A stretch of 64,000 nt of DNA. It comes from Prorocentrum cordatum. Taxonomy: Eukaryota; Sar; Dinophyceae; Prorocentrales; Prorocentraceae. The notes beneath the pieces are model-generated. The model did no database searches. It was not told the DNA's origin and was given only the letters and a program-made list of their open reading frames with translations. The stretch spans positions 1,526,588-1,590,587 of the forward strand of contig CAUYUJ010018059.1 of the NCBI GenBank assembly GCA_963575745.1, in the 5' to 3' direction. Positions 21,545-33,938 of the stretch are shown here, piece after piece. A program made the position numbers and the translations under genes. The first letter of the stretch is position 1. Every line of letters begins with the position of its first letter.

Positions 21545-22500
21545 GCGATAGTGGCCTGACCACCTGAGCTCGGGGCATTTCGCAACCCAGAGTTCCGAGG
21601 ATGTCTCAGGCAAGCGTGGCCGGATCACCATGGGGCAGGGCATCTTGGAAACCAGAGTGGCGAGGATGTCGCTGGTCAAGGTGACCAGACGACCATGGGG
21701 CAGGACACCTCCGAGGTCTGAGTTGTGAGGATGTCTCAAGCGAAAGTGGCCTGACCACCATGGGGCAGGAGATCTCTGAGGTCAGAGTTGCGAGGATGTC
21801 TCTGGGGAGAGTGGTCTGACCACCTCAGCCCAGGGCATCTCGGAGCCCAGAGTTGCGAGGATGTCTCAGGCAGGACTGGCCTGACCACCTGCTCAGGGCA
21901 TCTCAGAACCCAGAGTTGCGAGGGTCTCAAGCGAAAAAGGCCGAGACACTATGGAGCAGGGCATCATTGAGGTCAGAGTTGCGAGGATGTCTCAGGCAAA
22001 AGTGGCCTGAACAGCTCAACTCAGGGCATCTCGGGCGAGGATGTCTAAAGCGAAAGTGGTCTAACCACCTCAACTCAGGGCGTCTCGGAACCCAGAGTTC
22101 CGAGGATGTCTCAGGCGAAAGGGGCCGAGACACTATCGAGCAGGGCATCATTGAGATCAGGGTTGCGAGGATGTCTCAGGCGACAGTGGCTGACCACCTC
22201 AGCTCGGGGCATATCGGAATCGAGACTTGCGAGGATGTCTCAGGCGACCGTGGCCTGACCAGCATGGGGCAGGAGATCTCTGAGGTCAGAGTTGCGAGGA
22301 TGTCTCAGGCGAAAGTGGTCTAACCACCTCAGCTCAGGGCGTCTCGAAACCCAGAGTCCCGAGGATGTCTCAAGCGAAAGTGGCCGGGCCACCATGGGGC
22401 AGGGCATCTCCGAGACCAGAGTTGCGAGGATGTCTCAGGCGAAGGTGGCCAGATCACTTCATGTCAAAGCACGTCGGCCTCCAAATTGCCGACGACGTCT
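21545..22500. repeat. ~62-bp tandem repeat inside the TA element (left copy)
   Basis: About 14 units containing GTTGCGAGGATGTCTCAGGC and GAAAGTGGCCTGACCACC, period 61-66 bp. One further unit is inverted at about 22676-22710 (CACTTTCGCCTGAGAC). No protein. Confidence 0.8.
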
Positions 22501-22710
22501 CACGCGGAACTGGCCGGACGCGAACGCGCCGGCGTCCGGAGACGAACGCCGGCCCCGGCATTCTTGCACGTCCCGCACATGCACTGCACAGGTACGCACA
22601 GTATTCGCACAGGCCGAGCTCGCCGGTGGCCGAGCCAGGCCAGCGATTCCGAGATTCCCTGAGCTCGGGCCGTCAAGCCACTTTCGCCTGAGACAGCCTC
22701 GCAACTCTCA

Positions 22711-23190
22711 CCTCCTCCTCCTCCTCCTCCTCCTCCTCCTCCTCCTCCTTCTCCTCTGGCCGAGCCGAACAGGCAGGCTGGCCAGTGGCCGGGGGCGCCC
22801 GCCTCCTCCGCCCCCCCCTCCTCCCCCCCCACTCCACCTCCCCCCCCCCATCCCTGCTTCTCCAGCCGAGCTGAGAAGGCGCGCGGGAGAGTATTTTATT
22901 AGGCGGGCGCGCCACCGCCAGCTCACGAACCGGGCGAATAACCGCCCCCGCCAGCACCCGCCGCCTCCGCCGAGGCCAGCTCCCGCCGTCCTCCCTGCCC
23001 TCCGCGCCGGCCGGCCGCGGCCGGCGGGGCGGGGCGCAGGAGCAGGGGACGTTCGCGGAGGAGGAGGAGGAGGAGGAGGAGGAGGAGGAGGAGGAGGAGG
23101 AGGCGGCGGAGGGGGAGGAGGGCCTCGAGGAGGAGGAGGAGAAGGAGGAGGAGGAGGAGGAGGAGGAGGAGGAGGAGGAGGAGGAGCCGC
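22711..23190. repeat. CTC, C-run and GGA microsatellites in TA element (left copy)
   Basis: CTC run 22711-22755, C-rich stretch to about 22855, and GGA runs 23057-23100 and 23137-23186. The runs give poly-Leu, poly-Ser and poly-Gly frames. Right-copy equivalent is 40529-41004. Confidence 0.8.
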
Positions 23191-23314
23191 CCCCGCCAGC
23201 AGCGGGCGAGTCTAAACGCACAACAAACTTTTTCAGGAAACCCTGGCACGCCCCAGGTTAGCTCTGCGAATGCCAGGAGGCATTGGAGGCACAGGGGTCC
23301 CAGACAGCTCCTAG

Positions 23315-23690
23315 GGCATGAGCGTGCATGTGCATTGGGATGTGCACGCATGTGCGCCCGCACGCTTCACCGCATGTGCGTGCATGTGCGGGCCCGCGCG
23401 GCCTCCCGAAGAGAGGTTGCACAGGCATGTGCGTGCATGTGCCGATGACAGATCTGCGATTCTCGAACACCTCCCGCATGTGCAGGCACGTGCGCGCATG
23501 TGCGTCGGACTGTGCGTGCATGTGCGTATGATGGATACATCAAAACACAGCGCACATGCCCCCGCACATGCCCGGGCACGACGTGCACAGTAGGAAGTCC
23601 ATCCAATAAGGACCGCACAGGCCTGGCACATGACTGGCACATGCCGCGCACATGCCAGCGCAAAAACGGCCGCACATACACCCACCCAGG
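23315..23690. repeat. GCATGTGC/CACATGC array in TA element (left copy)
   Basis: Dense GTGCATGTGC steps followed by GCACATGC steps. A matching CACATGC array is at 21361-21535 near the other end, so the subterminal regions are themselves inverted. Right-copy equivalents are 39179-39353 and 41133-41518. Confidence 0.7.
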
Positions 23691-23870
23691 GGTATAGATG
23701 TGAGTGCGGTGTATGATAGGATAAGATCGATGTATCGGTCTTTCCAGCACATAGCGAACACTAAGGTAAGTGTCCGGGCAAATAGGGCGCGCGCGCCTTG
23801 AGCCCAAGGCAACGGCGCGCGAGCTATGCTCCCGATACTATAACATCTCCCAAAGAGCTACCCTTAAAGT

Positions 23871-24254
23871 CGGGAGGGGAGGAGACGGAGAGCATAGCCG
23901 CGCAGCCGTTAGGCTCTGCAAAGGCCGCGCGCACAACTGTTCGCAAGAAAGAAAACAGCGTGTACAGTCTGGCCTAACACCAGACTGTATGGCGAGTTTC
24001 CTCGCAAGGCATTTCACGCAAATACAAGATAGCCCCTTCGAACGATGAAGGGCTATCGGCTCAGTTAGAGGCAAGCCAAACGGGCCATACCTCACCGAGC
24101 AAATAGGTATTAAGGCAAAGAGCCTGAGTCATATAAAGCCGGCTCGTTGCCAGGCGTGAAATGTAAGGCTCGTTTTCGAGCAACTAGAAGGGCGCCTCTG
24201 TAGCAGGCGCCCATGCTGGCAAATTGGACCGCGGGGGGGGGCAACAAGGACAGA
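23871..24254 (-). other. 3' noncoding region of retroelement (left copy)
   Basis: Lies between the RNase H stop and the 3' LTR. Holds a perfect 10-bp stem (TACAGTCTGG/CCAGACTGTA with 7-nt loop, about 23963-23989) and two mini-hairpins (23992-24005 and 24168-24181). Confidence 0.5.
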
Positions 24255-25079
24255 CTAAAATTGATTAGACTTAGGTTTGTTTCTGTCCTCGGGACACCGA
24301 AAGGGAACAAACTGCTTCACGTCATACTTGAATGACTGAGTGCCTGACATTACTTCCAGAAGCAGCTCCCGATCGATGCTTCCCTTTGTATGCCCGTCTG
24401 CGGTCACATCCCTAGTATCACACCACTGCACGTTATGTACTACACCTATATCCATGAGCTCACGTATCCAACTGATATGTCCAAGCAGAGTCCGCTCTGT
24501 CGGTATCTTAAGATCCTTGCTTGATAATGGTTTATAAACGGACTCAGCGTCTATGGTAAGAGATACTTTGATGGCTGGGCCTCCAACTTCACGCATATCT
24601 CGTAGTTGTCGTGGAGTCATAGCTCCTGCCTTGAGCTCGTGGAGTGTGATGAGCGCAGGGTAACACTCATCAAGGTTATGCGCAGCTGCGAGTGCCTCCG
24701 CAGCATAGCTGGACCTCACCTGCAGTCGGTGTGATTTGCATAGTCCGTCACAGAGGTGAACGACGGACTTGCCTTGAGGCGAGTTTCCTCGCCGTAGTTC
24801 ATTAGCCCCGCGTATGCCGTAGCCCTTGGTCTCATCCTCCTCCTCCCCGGTGAGCTTCCGATGCCCCGAATCGCTGTGGATGTCAACTTCATTCGCAGGC
24901 TTCATCCGAGGGAAGGTGATGCGTTTCGGGCTGCTGATCAGCTTTCGCGTCACAGCTTTCAGACGTCTGACTTGCAGATTGGTGGGCTCGTGGATTTTCT
25001 GGCGAGAGACCACGTATACCATGAGCCAAATTTGAATAAGAAGGGCATAGGCGAGGGCTCCTCGCAAGCTGACGAACAT
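24255..25079 (-). pseudogene. RNase H (left copy)
   Basis: Duplicate of 42083-42907 with about seven amino-acid differences. It is open over the same 274 codons, but the element upstream is truncated and interrupted. Confidence 0.78.
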
Positions 25080-25160
25080 GTCGGTAATGAGTTTCGTGGC
25101 TTTGGCATCGGCCGCCGCTCCTGTAAGTTCTGGGTGTGTGATGGGACGTAGTTGTTTGAT

Positions 25161-26771
25161 CTACTCGTCCTGATCCATGATCACATCCCCTTGATCATTC
25201 GTAGTGTAGCGAACGGCGCAGTTCGTATATGAGTGTTTGTTGAGCTTGCATTTGCCAAACACTTTTTCGACACGCTGTACATAGACGTCTATATTTTTCT
25301 CTAGGCCTGTCATGTTAATATCATCGACATGTTTTGCCGTTAGCAGATCTTGGCTGAATTCAAACTCAGGGTCATAACTGGTCGGTGTAAGGCCTATAGC
25401 TCGTGTGGTCGTACGAAGTTTGAGAGAGAACGATCTTGGAGCGTCCTTTGTACCCGTTCCTGGTTTGAGGCACCTGAGGCAGTGTCGGCTTTCGTCATAA
25501 GATGAGAAGCCGGGTAGTGTACGAAGTACCTGGGCACTTCCCGGTGGAAGAGCGAAGCAGACCATGCGAGTTTCCTCGCCGGTGGCATGGGCAAGATCCT
25601 CATAGGTCAAGCCCTTGAGGAACGCCTTGTCGATATCCATGGATGCTAAGATCCACTCTCGATGGCATGCCGCCTCACTTGCCAGGAGTCGTTGGGGCTT
25701 CCTTCGGGCGGTTCCCGAGAATGTTTCCACGTCGAAAGCCTCAGTATCCATAAATCCACGAAGGACAAGTCTGAGACGAATGGTTTTAACGTTCTCGGTA
25801 CCCACCTATACAAACTTCCACTTGCATACATACCTGGATGTCATGATGTTGGAAACTTTGGATAAATCATACATCTCAAAAGATCGGTTGTCAATCCAAA
25901 TTTTGAGTTCAGTATACAAAGCTTCACTAACCTCCTTTGGATGTGCTGCTATGTCGGCTTTGGTGAGTAGGTCATCTTCTTTAACGACTACAGCACGTTT
26001 AGCAGCAGAGGATACATATACTCTCATCGTTGCGACCATATCAGTGTCGAGCTGTGCTAGTTGAATCTGACCCAACACTACTTTTGACATTTCTGATGTA
26101 AAACATAATTCAACGCAAGGACCAGATTCATCACTGTCAAGAGAGTAGCTCACGTCAGGTGTGGTTGAGCAGAGAGAGACTAGACAATACTCTCGTGGTT
26201 CAGGCTCGCCTCCGAGCGTGTCCGATGATATGATATCTTCTTCGTCCACAGATGCTGAAACCAAAACACATTGGTCGGGCAGCATGGTTGTTGGGACGCA
26301 GTAAAGATAATCGTCGGTAGTCGTCGTAGGATGAAGATCCATACGTAGTTCGTCGTATCACTCTTCCAGCATCATAGCTTCGATATTATGTTCCTCATTT
26401 TCCTCATAGATTGTCGACAGACGGCCTTCACTCGGCGATGAAGCACCTGGGGTATCTGGAGGCCTGTTTCCAGGCGAATCGTGTTCTCCAGACGTGTTGC
26501 TTGAGTGCTGATATTTAGCCAGGTCGTCGTGAAATCCTAAGGAAGGGACGCGTGAAGTCAAGCATTGAATAAGTCTGGAATGAGTGCTACCAGTGATCTG
26601 GGAAATTTTTAGGCCGGTGCCCACACACTCGTAGTAGTGGAAAGCTGGGCTGACATCGTTGTCATAGTGGATCAGCGTAGACCCGGTGGCGTACTTTACT
26701 GCAGGTAAGCTTGACACACTTTTGGCCAATCTAACTGCTACTGCATGTTCTACTCGGAAGTAGTTTCGCAC
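25161..26771 (-). pseudogene. Reverse transcriptase and linker (left copy, interrupted)
   Basis: Three frames (26358-26771, 25806-26342, 25161-25805) in the same register, separated by stops. The TGA after MMLEE and the terminal TAG are shared with the right copy. The TAG near 25805 replaces a Lys codon (AAG) that is intact in the right copy. The HVDD motif remains. Confidence 0.8.
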
Positions 26772-26834
26772 GAGATACTGTAGTGCTAGATGTACGCGCG
26801 GGTGAAACTTGCTGTCGTCTGAAAGATTGAGGTT

Positions 26835-28377
26835 TCAATTGTAATCTGGGATATAGCCGAAAACTTTGGCAGGTTTCCCTGCGCCGAGGTGTGCCACATA
26901 TGTAAGGACGGTTTGCATGGCCATATTATCCATGCCAAGTTCCCGTGTGAGGAGACATTCGATGTATAGTGTGTGACGAGCATCAGGATACATCGCAATT
27001 ACCTCACGAGATCCTGCCTTGACAACAATATGTCCTCTTTCAGGCACATTACGGATCACCGGGAATGGGCCATTCCAGCCTCCATGATCGTCCTTAGTGG
27101 CAGTGGGTCGATGGTAGTCGACCAAATCCCTTGCAGAGTAAAGGCGAGCACCATCAGGAGCCGTTTTAGCCCTAAGAGCACGATTTGTCTTGGCCACAGC
27201 AGTGGCTTGAGTTATGACTTCTAAACTAACTTCCCTCACACGACGTTCTCGTTCGTGTCCTGATGTCTCGGGTCCCTTGGGAAAGTCAAGGGTGTCGAGG
27301 TCAGGAAGAAAGGAAGGCTGACGTCCTGTGTGTGCTTGGTATGGCGGTACTCCGTTGTGAAACGTAAAAAGGCATTGGTAACGAAGATGCCTTCCGCCAA
27401 TACTCTAGTGAATACAACAGGGATGTTGTGTCTATTCAGTTCTTCCTCAATCATGTGGAGGACGCCTCTGAGAATGCCGTTTCGTGACTCAATCGAAGTC
27501 GCGTGTTGGCCAGGCGCCCGGATACGAAGTTCCTTGCCCTTATTGGCCATCATGGCCTTAGCGGCATCATTGTTCAGGGCGCCTTCTCCGTCTGAGTATA
27601 AGACTTTGAAGGGTCCGTGAAGGATCCGTGATAGGCAATCCAGCAGTAGTGGTAGGCGTCAAGGATAGCGTCACGTTCCCTGTCGGAAATGTCTTGGCCT
27701 GCTGCCAGGCGAATACAACGATCCATGAGGTGAAATATGGTCCGTTTCTTGTAAAACATGAGGTCCATTTCGCCTTCGTCGAGCCAGTTACCAGGAAGGC
27801 TCACCGAAGGTCGCGTTGAGTTTCCTGGACGTTCCCATGCTCTGCATTCCCGACAGGTATCGCAAACTTCTTTGATCATGTTCAGCCGAACGCTATCCAG
27901 CCCCACTTTGTCGAGGATTAGCCTCACCTTGGGTTCCTTCGCATGATACCATCGCAGGTGCAGTTTACGGAGTTCCTTTCTAACGACATGAGGTTCGTGA
28001 CGACGGAGATTTTGCAGACTGCGTTGGATGTCGAATCTCGTCCAGTCGGGTAGTCGTGGAGCCCCAGAGCCGGTAGAGGCAAGAAGGTTCCTTGTGGCTC
28101 TCCGCAGTCGGTCTCCTTCGTCGACTGCATCTGGAGGTGGTGGTACACCTTGTAGGCGGCCACGACGGGCCGCTACCTGTGGCGCTTCGCTAGAGGACGC
28201 AGAAGGCGTGTTTCCACGCTCGGGGGCGTCTCGTAGCACGTCGTAACTGCTGGCACCAGATGTCGGATCAACGTTGCCGAAGGATCGTGGTCGCGGTGGC
28301 CTGGCGCGTGCGCCTCGGCGGCCACCTGAAGCTGAAGCTTGGCCCTCACCAGGTTTAGGTAAGAGGGTTTCCACCAA
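26835..28377 (-). pseudogene. Integrase (left copy, frameshifted)
   Basis: Same protein as 44666-46195 but broken. An 11-bp tandem insertion near 27620 (AAGGATCCGTG, copied from the adjacent GGTCCGTG sequence) and a 2-bp A-run expansion near 27366 both shift the frame. The catalytic Asp205 and Asp259/Glu293 segments fall in different frames. Confidence 0.85.
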
Positions 28378-28418
28378 GCTGGCACGGTTTTGCCTTCGGA
28401 GTCGCGGTCGTCTGGAAG

Positions 28419-29027
28419 TTAAAATGGTTCAGCAAAACGACATTTACCAGGTTCGGTATCGAGGTGGTTCTTAACACCTTTGCTTCTCGTAAAATCCCTC
28501 TGGCATGCGGGACATGGCCAATATACAGAGATGGAATCATTATATTTACACTGCGTAGGGTCTCTGTTATGGCTAGGACTGCCCTTTCGGACGTTGTCGA
28601 TGCATGCCGGGCAGGTGGCCACCTTTGGGATGACACGATCACCGATGCGTCTCATACCTTCGCCTGGTTCAGCTTGATCGGGAAGGTCTGCAGAGTAAGC
28701 ATGTGCAAAACTTGTAGGCGCGTTTCCGCGCGTAGTATCAATGGCTTTCGCCAGATAGACGGCTTCCACAAAGGCAGACTGCAGTCGTCGAGTGTATTTT
28801 TGTGCCAATGAAAGCTCTTTGTTGCCCTGTTGTGCTTGCACATGCTGACCGTTGCATTTGAGTCGCTCAAAGGGTTTAAGAATTGTCTCGTCATTGCTGG
28901 TGATATTGTTCGGCTTCTTCATATAGTCACCAACCGAATATTTGAGTCCCGTAGCACATTGATCAATGCGCACGGTTGTAATGTGCGGTCGGTTGGCAAG
29001 TTTCTTCCATGGGGAAATATCATCCAC
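28419..29027 (-). pseudogene. Methyltransferase-like C-part and C2HC fingers (left copy, truncated)
   Basis: Duplicate of 45991-46845, but a Glu codon (GAA) after CRFAEPF has become TAA, ending the frame at 202 codons. The fingers themselves are intact. This lesion is absent from the right copy, so it arose after duplication. Confidence 0.6.
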
Positions 29028-29120
29028 CCATGTTCCTGTAGGTTGTTCGCGTATAAACCACCTCCGAGCGTCATCTTGGGTTACAGCAATTTTACCACAG
29101 TAAGTTATGCGTGGGAAATC

Positions 29121-30797
29121 TTATTTGTGGTGCTGTTCCCAAGTGTTGTGATTGACTTTGTAGTTGTAGTAGGATGGTGGTCCTGTAGTGCGGCAACTGG
29201 GTTGTAGCATGGCAACTCGTACGTAGCATATAGCGAAGTAATGATCTACAACCCGCTGCACCGATGGGTCTCCCAGGTCGACATATGTAGTCTTGTCTAG
29301 GTTGCCTCCTGAGGAGAGCCCCCATGAGAAGGCAAGCTCTGAGATACCACCCTCGCCGCCACAAAGCTCCAACATATCCACGCAGTTGTTATGACCATAG
29401 CATAGTGTAGCGACTATGCTGTATATGTTAGCGTGTGTGTCGGGCATAAATGTGGGGAGGGTAAGGAACAGGTCATCGTCCTCATCGGAGCTTATCAGCT
29501 CAATAGGGACGTCAGTACTCCAGGTCGCCATGAGATCCTGTCCGAGTCCCGACAAGTCGTCGCCGCAATCATCGCTTCCGTCTTCAACGTGCTTTTTAAT
29601 GCGGCGAGGCTTGATGCCTGCTTCCTTTTCGGCTTTGAGCCTTTCCTTCTGCTTGATACGCGATTCTGTAGGTAAAACTTGCTCGTTTTGTTCGCCGGTC
29701 TGTGCGCCCATTGTCGCGGTTGAGTGGGTACATGCGTCAATCGCCAGAGTCGGGAGGGGGGGAGAACAGTCATCTATGATGACGCGTCGAGGCTTCTGTG
29801 GTGATTGAGTGGGCCCGTTTCCGAGCAAGACCGGTTCCTCGGGTTGCCAATGCAGCCGAGTACTAATGTTGGCAACCCCTGCAGGTAGTGGTGCATGCCA
29901 ATCGTACCCTGTTGGTTGATCGGTAACTGAGATATCCTGAATAACCGCATTGGTATCCAGGTTAATCGTTACACGTCGGGTAACATCAGACCATTTCGGT
30001 CCTCCCTTATTGGTCGTCACGTAATGATGGATGTTATGGTCCGTACGTGTATGAGTGTTTAAATATACAGGCACGTTTCCGTGCGTGGTGGTGCTCCCCA
30101 GACTGTTGTCGTTCAGATGACGGATGAGTGTAGTACGTGTCTGAGCTCGCCATTCAGCATGCCGGACTGCATGGCCGTACCAATCCAACACATGTTGTGG
30201 TATTGCCTGTTTGCATGTACATGCCCACAGCTTCGAGCTAATCGGTATTGATGACGCTACCTGCAAATAAGTACCGCTCGGTGTACTGTCTTGCATATTG
30301 AACCGAATACCGAAATGACACAAACGCATCCGTATTACTGACAACTTAAGATCGTCCAGGGCATCACGTACTGGAGATAACTTCCAAACATATCCTTGGG
30401 GACCAAATCTAATGATTGTCATACGGAGTTTCTTGGCTTTTATCAACAGGTTCTGGATGCGTGACCAATGTGGGGCCACTCTCTTTCCTGGAGTTCGTAA
30501 ATGCCAGTCACCCGGGGTGCTAATCCATATGAGAGTGTAATCTCCACTGATCACCGCACCCAGGCAATCTGTGCCCACGCTTGTCATCAGCTCATTGTGG
30601 GAAATACGGTCACAGATATAACCTCGGGTGCGGAGGTCGGCGCAAGCCTCTCTCGTATCTTCAATGACAAAAGCCCTCTTACTAAGGCAGGTTACCCCGC
30701 TGCCCTTGTTGCCCCCCCGGCTTTTCGACCAACAGGCAAGACGACGAGGGGGCGACGTCGCCCTGCCATCTTCAAGATAAAGAAGATGTGCCTGCAA
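29121..30797 (-). pseudogene. Unknown region plus methyltransferase-like domain (left copy)
   Basis: Duplicate of 46939-48615, with a handful of amino-acid changes. It ends at the same in-frame TAA, so that lesion predates the duplication. Confidence 0.55.
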
Positions 30798-31866
30798 TGT
30801 CTGCCAGCATCTGGGCTTCCCTCAGATGTTGGAGCTCAGCACTGCAGCGCGCCGTGGCCTCAGAGGCGGATTGCTCCGCAAATGCTGTCAGCATGGATGG
30901 ATTATCCATCAGCTGTTTCAGCGCGCCTTTGGACCTAGCGTCGCTGACCGTCTGCAGCTCACGGTTAGTGTACCCCATCACTATCTTCCGGCGGGACCGT
31001 ACAGCGCCCATGGGTACACTTCCACCATGCTGGGCCAGTGTCCTGGCAACGAAGCAATCGAACGATTCAAGATCGTCGATGTTGTCGCCTCGCATAGTGG
31101 CCTTGGCGAGCGTCTCCATCAACCCCTGAGGCAGGTTTCCCTGCAATTGCTCGCGCTCCTGCGCCGGGGTCGGCTCGCCCGTCAGCACCGTCTGGAATGA
31201 CGTGCTGCTTGAGCTCGAGGCGGGTTGCCCCGCAGCTCCAAAACGATCACACCTGATCGACAGATGCCCTGACGGCAACTTCGTCGTCGGCATGATATTG
31301 GAGCCCTCGGGGAGCTCCATTTTGACCTGCCCCTTTCCAGGGAATATCAGCTTCTCCTGGCCTCGTTCAAGCACGATGATCGTGCGTTTGTCCTGCGTAC
31401 TATCGAGGCCTAGGATGGCTGGCAGGTCTTTGCCACAGCCTGACACAATGTTCGTCTTATATGAATCGAGCTGGGTCGACCCCTGGTACTCGCAGGCAAT
31501 ACTGAATGTGCCTACGGTATCCGCTGGGGCCGACCCTTCTCCCACTCCGTTGGTATTCAAACGAGAGCGGGGCTCGAACGTACAAGTACGACCGTGTGCC
31601 TCAGCAGCCTGGACGAACCTGCGGCTCGTGTTCTCGCCCATGATGTTGATCTTCGAGCCTACATCGATGAGGATGGAATTTCCACCATCATCCAGGAACG
31701 TCTTACTCGGCTGCTTGATGCGCACCGTTTCTGAAGTGTCGGCTCTGCCGTCAGGCGGGTTTCCCCGCGAGTAGGTCGCACTCCCTGGCGGGTTGCCCCG
31801 CATGACGCTGGCATACGGCCTGCCTTCGGCCATGCGCACCAGGTCGATGTACTGGAAGTACGACAC
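30772..31866 (-). pseudogene. Retroelement aspartic protease region (left copy)
   Basis: Duplicate of the frame at 48590-49684, 364 codons, with the same DVG site. The element is cut 78 bp upstream by the duplication junction, so no Gag precedes it. The start MSYFQYIDLV differs from the right copy's MSHFQCIDLV. Confidence 0.65.
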
Positions 31867-31929
31867 GTGCTGGAAGTGATCGCCGCGCTCCTCCCGCCAG
31901 TTGGCATGCTCATCACGTATGCTCTTATA

Positions 31930-32514
31930 CTAATACTGCTCGCGCCATTTATCACCATCACCATCACCATAAGCATCATCACCACCACCATCATCATGGT
32001 GATCATTATCATCACCACCACCACCACCACCACCACCATCATCATCATCATCCTCATCAGCATGGTCAGCATCATCATCATCAGCGTCAGCATCATAACC
32101 ATCATCATCACCATCATCATCGTCGTCGTCAGCGTCGTCTTCGTCGTCAGCGTTACCACTATCATCATCAGCATCAAACTCACCAGCGTCGTCATGTGGA
32201 TCATCATCATCATCATCAGCAGCAGCAGCATCATCAGCATCATCAGCATCATCACCCTCACCATCACCATCATCAACATCAGCATGATCATCATTAGTAC
32301 CCGAATCACCACCACCCACATCATCATCAGCATGGCCCTCAGCAATATCACCATGGGAATCATCATCAGCATGGCAATCAGCATCATCATACTCATCATC
32401 ATACTCAGCAGCATCATCGGTATCATTCGCATCACCATCGTCAACACCAACATAATCCTCGACATCATCATACTTCCCACCACAATCGCCGTCGTCATCA
32501 TCATCATCACCATG

Positions 32515-32563
<49 letters not shown>

Positions 32564-33000
32564 ACAGCATCAGCATCAGCATCATCACCAGCATCATCGT
32601 CAACAACATAAGTAGCATCATCATCATCGTCACCGTCATCCCCGTCATCCTCGTAAGTCTCAGCATCCTCATCATCATCCTCATTACCCTCATCATCCTC
32701 ATCATCCTCATTACCCTCATCATCCACATCCTCCTCATCCTCCTCCTCCTCCCCATGCTCCTCCTCCTCCTCCTCCTCCTCCTCCTCCTCCTCCTCATCG
32801 GCGGCGGCGGCGCTGACGGCGGCGGCGGCTCGGGCAGGCGGTCGGCCGAGAGGCACGACGAGGGGCACCCCTCCCCGCGCCTCGGTCGGCTTGCTCCACG
32901 CCTCGGCGGCCGCGCAGCGCCCCGTGCGGAGGTCGTCGTCGTCGTCCTCGTCGTCGTCGTTGCCGTTTGGTCGCCGTAGCTGTGGCCGTGGACGTCGCAC
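31930..33000 (-). CDS. Possible Asp-rich acidic protein (right copy), chimeric C-terminus
   Basis: Same frame as at 14107-15141, with a few extra Glu and Asp codons from repeat expansion. Its last codons cross the duplication junction. The left copy ends DKWRC; this one ends in REQY, which belongs to the retroelement frame. The fusion is a by-product of the breakpoint. As in the left copy, translation is doubtful. Confidence 0.25.
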
Positions 33001-33938
33001 CGTCCGCTGCCGCCGTCGACGTGATCGTGGCCGTCGTCGGAGGGCAGAGTGAGTAGGACGACAGGGGAAGGGTTGGAGTGGGGAGGAGGGGGTGGGCGAG
33101 GGGGAAGGAGGAGAGGAAGGAGAATGGGGAGGGAGTGGGGAGGGGACAGAGCAGGGAGGAGCATAAAAAGCGAGGGAGAGGAACGGATGAGGAGGAGCAG
33201 AAAAGAATGATAATGCGGAGGAACAGGGGGGCAGGAGGGATGAGCAAAGGATAGTGGGATGAGATTACTTGGGCTCTGCCTTCAATTTGATCGAGGCCCT
33301 CAGTGATGACGCCAAGAGAAGGCCACGACGTCGTCGTCGTTCTCCTCCTCCTCGTTCATGTCGTCGTCGCCATTGCTCCCACCTTCATCATCCTCCTCCT
33401 GCTCCTGCTGTTACTCCTCCTCCTCCCACTTCATCATCCTCCTGCTCCTGCTGTTACTCCTCCTCCTCCCACCTATCTCTTCATGATCCTTCCTCCTTCC
33501 CCTCCTCCGTCTCCAGATTCTCCTCTGCAGCCTACCCCTTCGACGGAAGGGTCAGCAAATTCTTTCCTGGGTCTGCTCAAGTTGATTCCGAGCTTGGGCC
33601 TGACGCCTGATTCACTTCTCTGTTCCAATGCATGGTCCTTCAATTTCCTGAGCAAGGCAATTCGCCTGGCGATCGTTTTGAGATAGGCTTCGGGGTGCGC
33701 GAAGCGTCAAGAGTTCGCCGAGCCCCCGCTTGCTGGCGGTGAGAAGGCGTGTGAGATAATTGGCTGCCCCTCTCCCCCTTTCCCCCCTCCCCTGGGGTCA
33801 AACATCTCATTAGAGGGGGGAGGTGGGAGAGGCGGGGGGGTTCGAGCTTGCCAAAGCACCCCAGGGGCCCTCCCGAGCCTCCAAGGAGCCGAAACAATCC
33901 AAGAACACATCGAGATGCCCAAGGTAACCCCGCCACAG
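33001..33938. other. No gene recognised (right copy)
   Basis: Duplicate of 15142-16079 with very few differences. Confidence 0.4.

Larger units (their letters stand above)
21294..23711. mobile_element. Nested non-autonomous TA-target transposon (left copy)
   Basis: Termini CACCGGACTCACTTCTATA (21294-21312) and TATAGATGTGAGTGCGGTG (23693-23711) are 19-bp inverted repeats with two mismatches, flanked by TA on both sides. The 5' LTR at 57.2 kb shows the empty site with a single TA. TA duplication is the Tc1/mariner habit, but no transposase is encoded in the 2.4 kb. Contents are a subterminal CTCACTTCTATAG repeat, CACATGC arrays at both ends, a 62-bp tandem, and CTC and GGA runs. Confidence 0.85.
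21184..23870 (-). repeat. 3' LTR, split by nested TA element (left copy)
   Basis: Duplicate of 39002-41698. LTR parts are at 21184-21293 and 23712-23870. Confidence 0.85.
23992..31801 (-). repeat. GNRA mini-hairpins, 3' half of retroelement (left copy, 14)
   Basis: Same 14 hairpins as in the right copy, starting at 23992, 24168, 24779, 25566, 26462, 26869, 28206, 28718, 29813, 30071, 31131, 31220, 31755 and 31788. All stems and loops are unchanged between the duplicates although other sites differ. The loop-variant relic is at 25051-25065. Confidence 0.88.
21184..31944 (-). mobile_element. Ty1/copia-type LTR retroelement, 3' half only (left copy)
   Basis: This is the 3' portion of the element described at 39002-57356, cut at the duplication breakpoint just upstream of the protease. 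It contains the nested TA element and 3' LTR (21184-23870), and RNase H, RT, integrase, finger, methyltransferase-like and protease regions. CGAAC (plus strand, 21179-21183) is the target duplication next to the LTR. It lacks a 5' LTR, Gag, the Tpt1-like domain and the RING finger. It carries more lesions than the right copy. Confidence 0.92.

Noticed and set aside
24141-24154. Additional mini-hairpin GCTCG-TTGC-CAGGC (and GTTGAG-TTTC-CTGGAC near 27815, CAACG-TTGC-CGAAG near 28266, GCTGG-TTGC-CGACGC near 56190)
   Set aside because: Stems have mismatches beyond G-U pairing; they may be decayed members but were not counted.
31319-31335. Second spliced-leader-like site (CCATTTTGACCTG)
   Set aside because: Only eight or nine matching bases, within chance expectation.
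23992-31801. Mini-hairpins as transcription terminators
   Set aside because: They lie within conserved coding regions, have 5-bp stems and no following T run.
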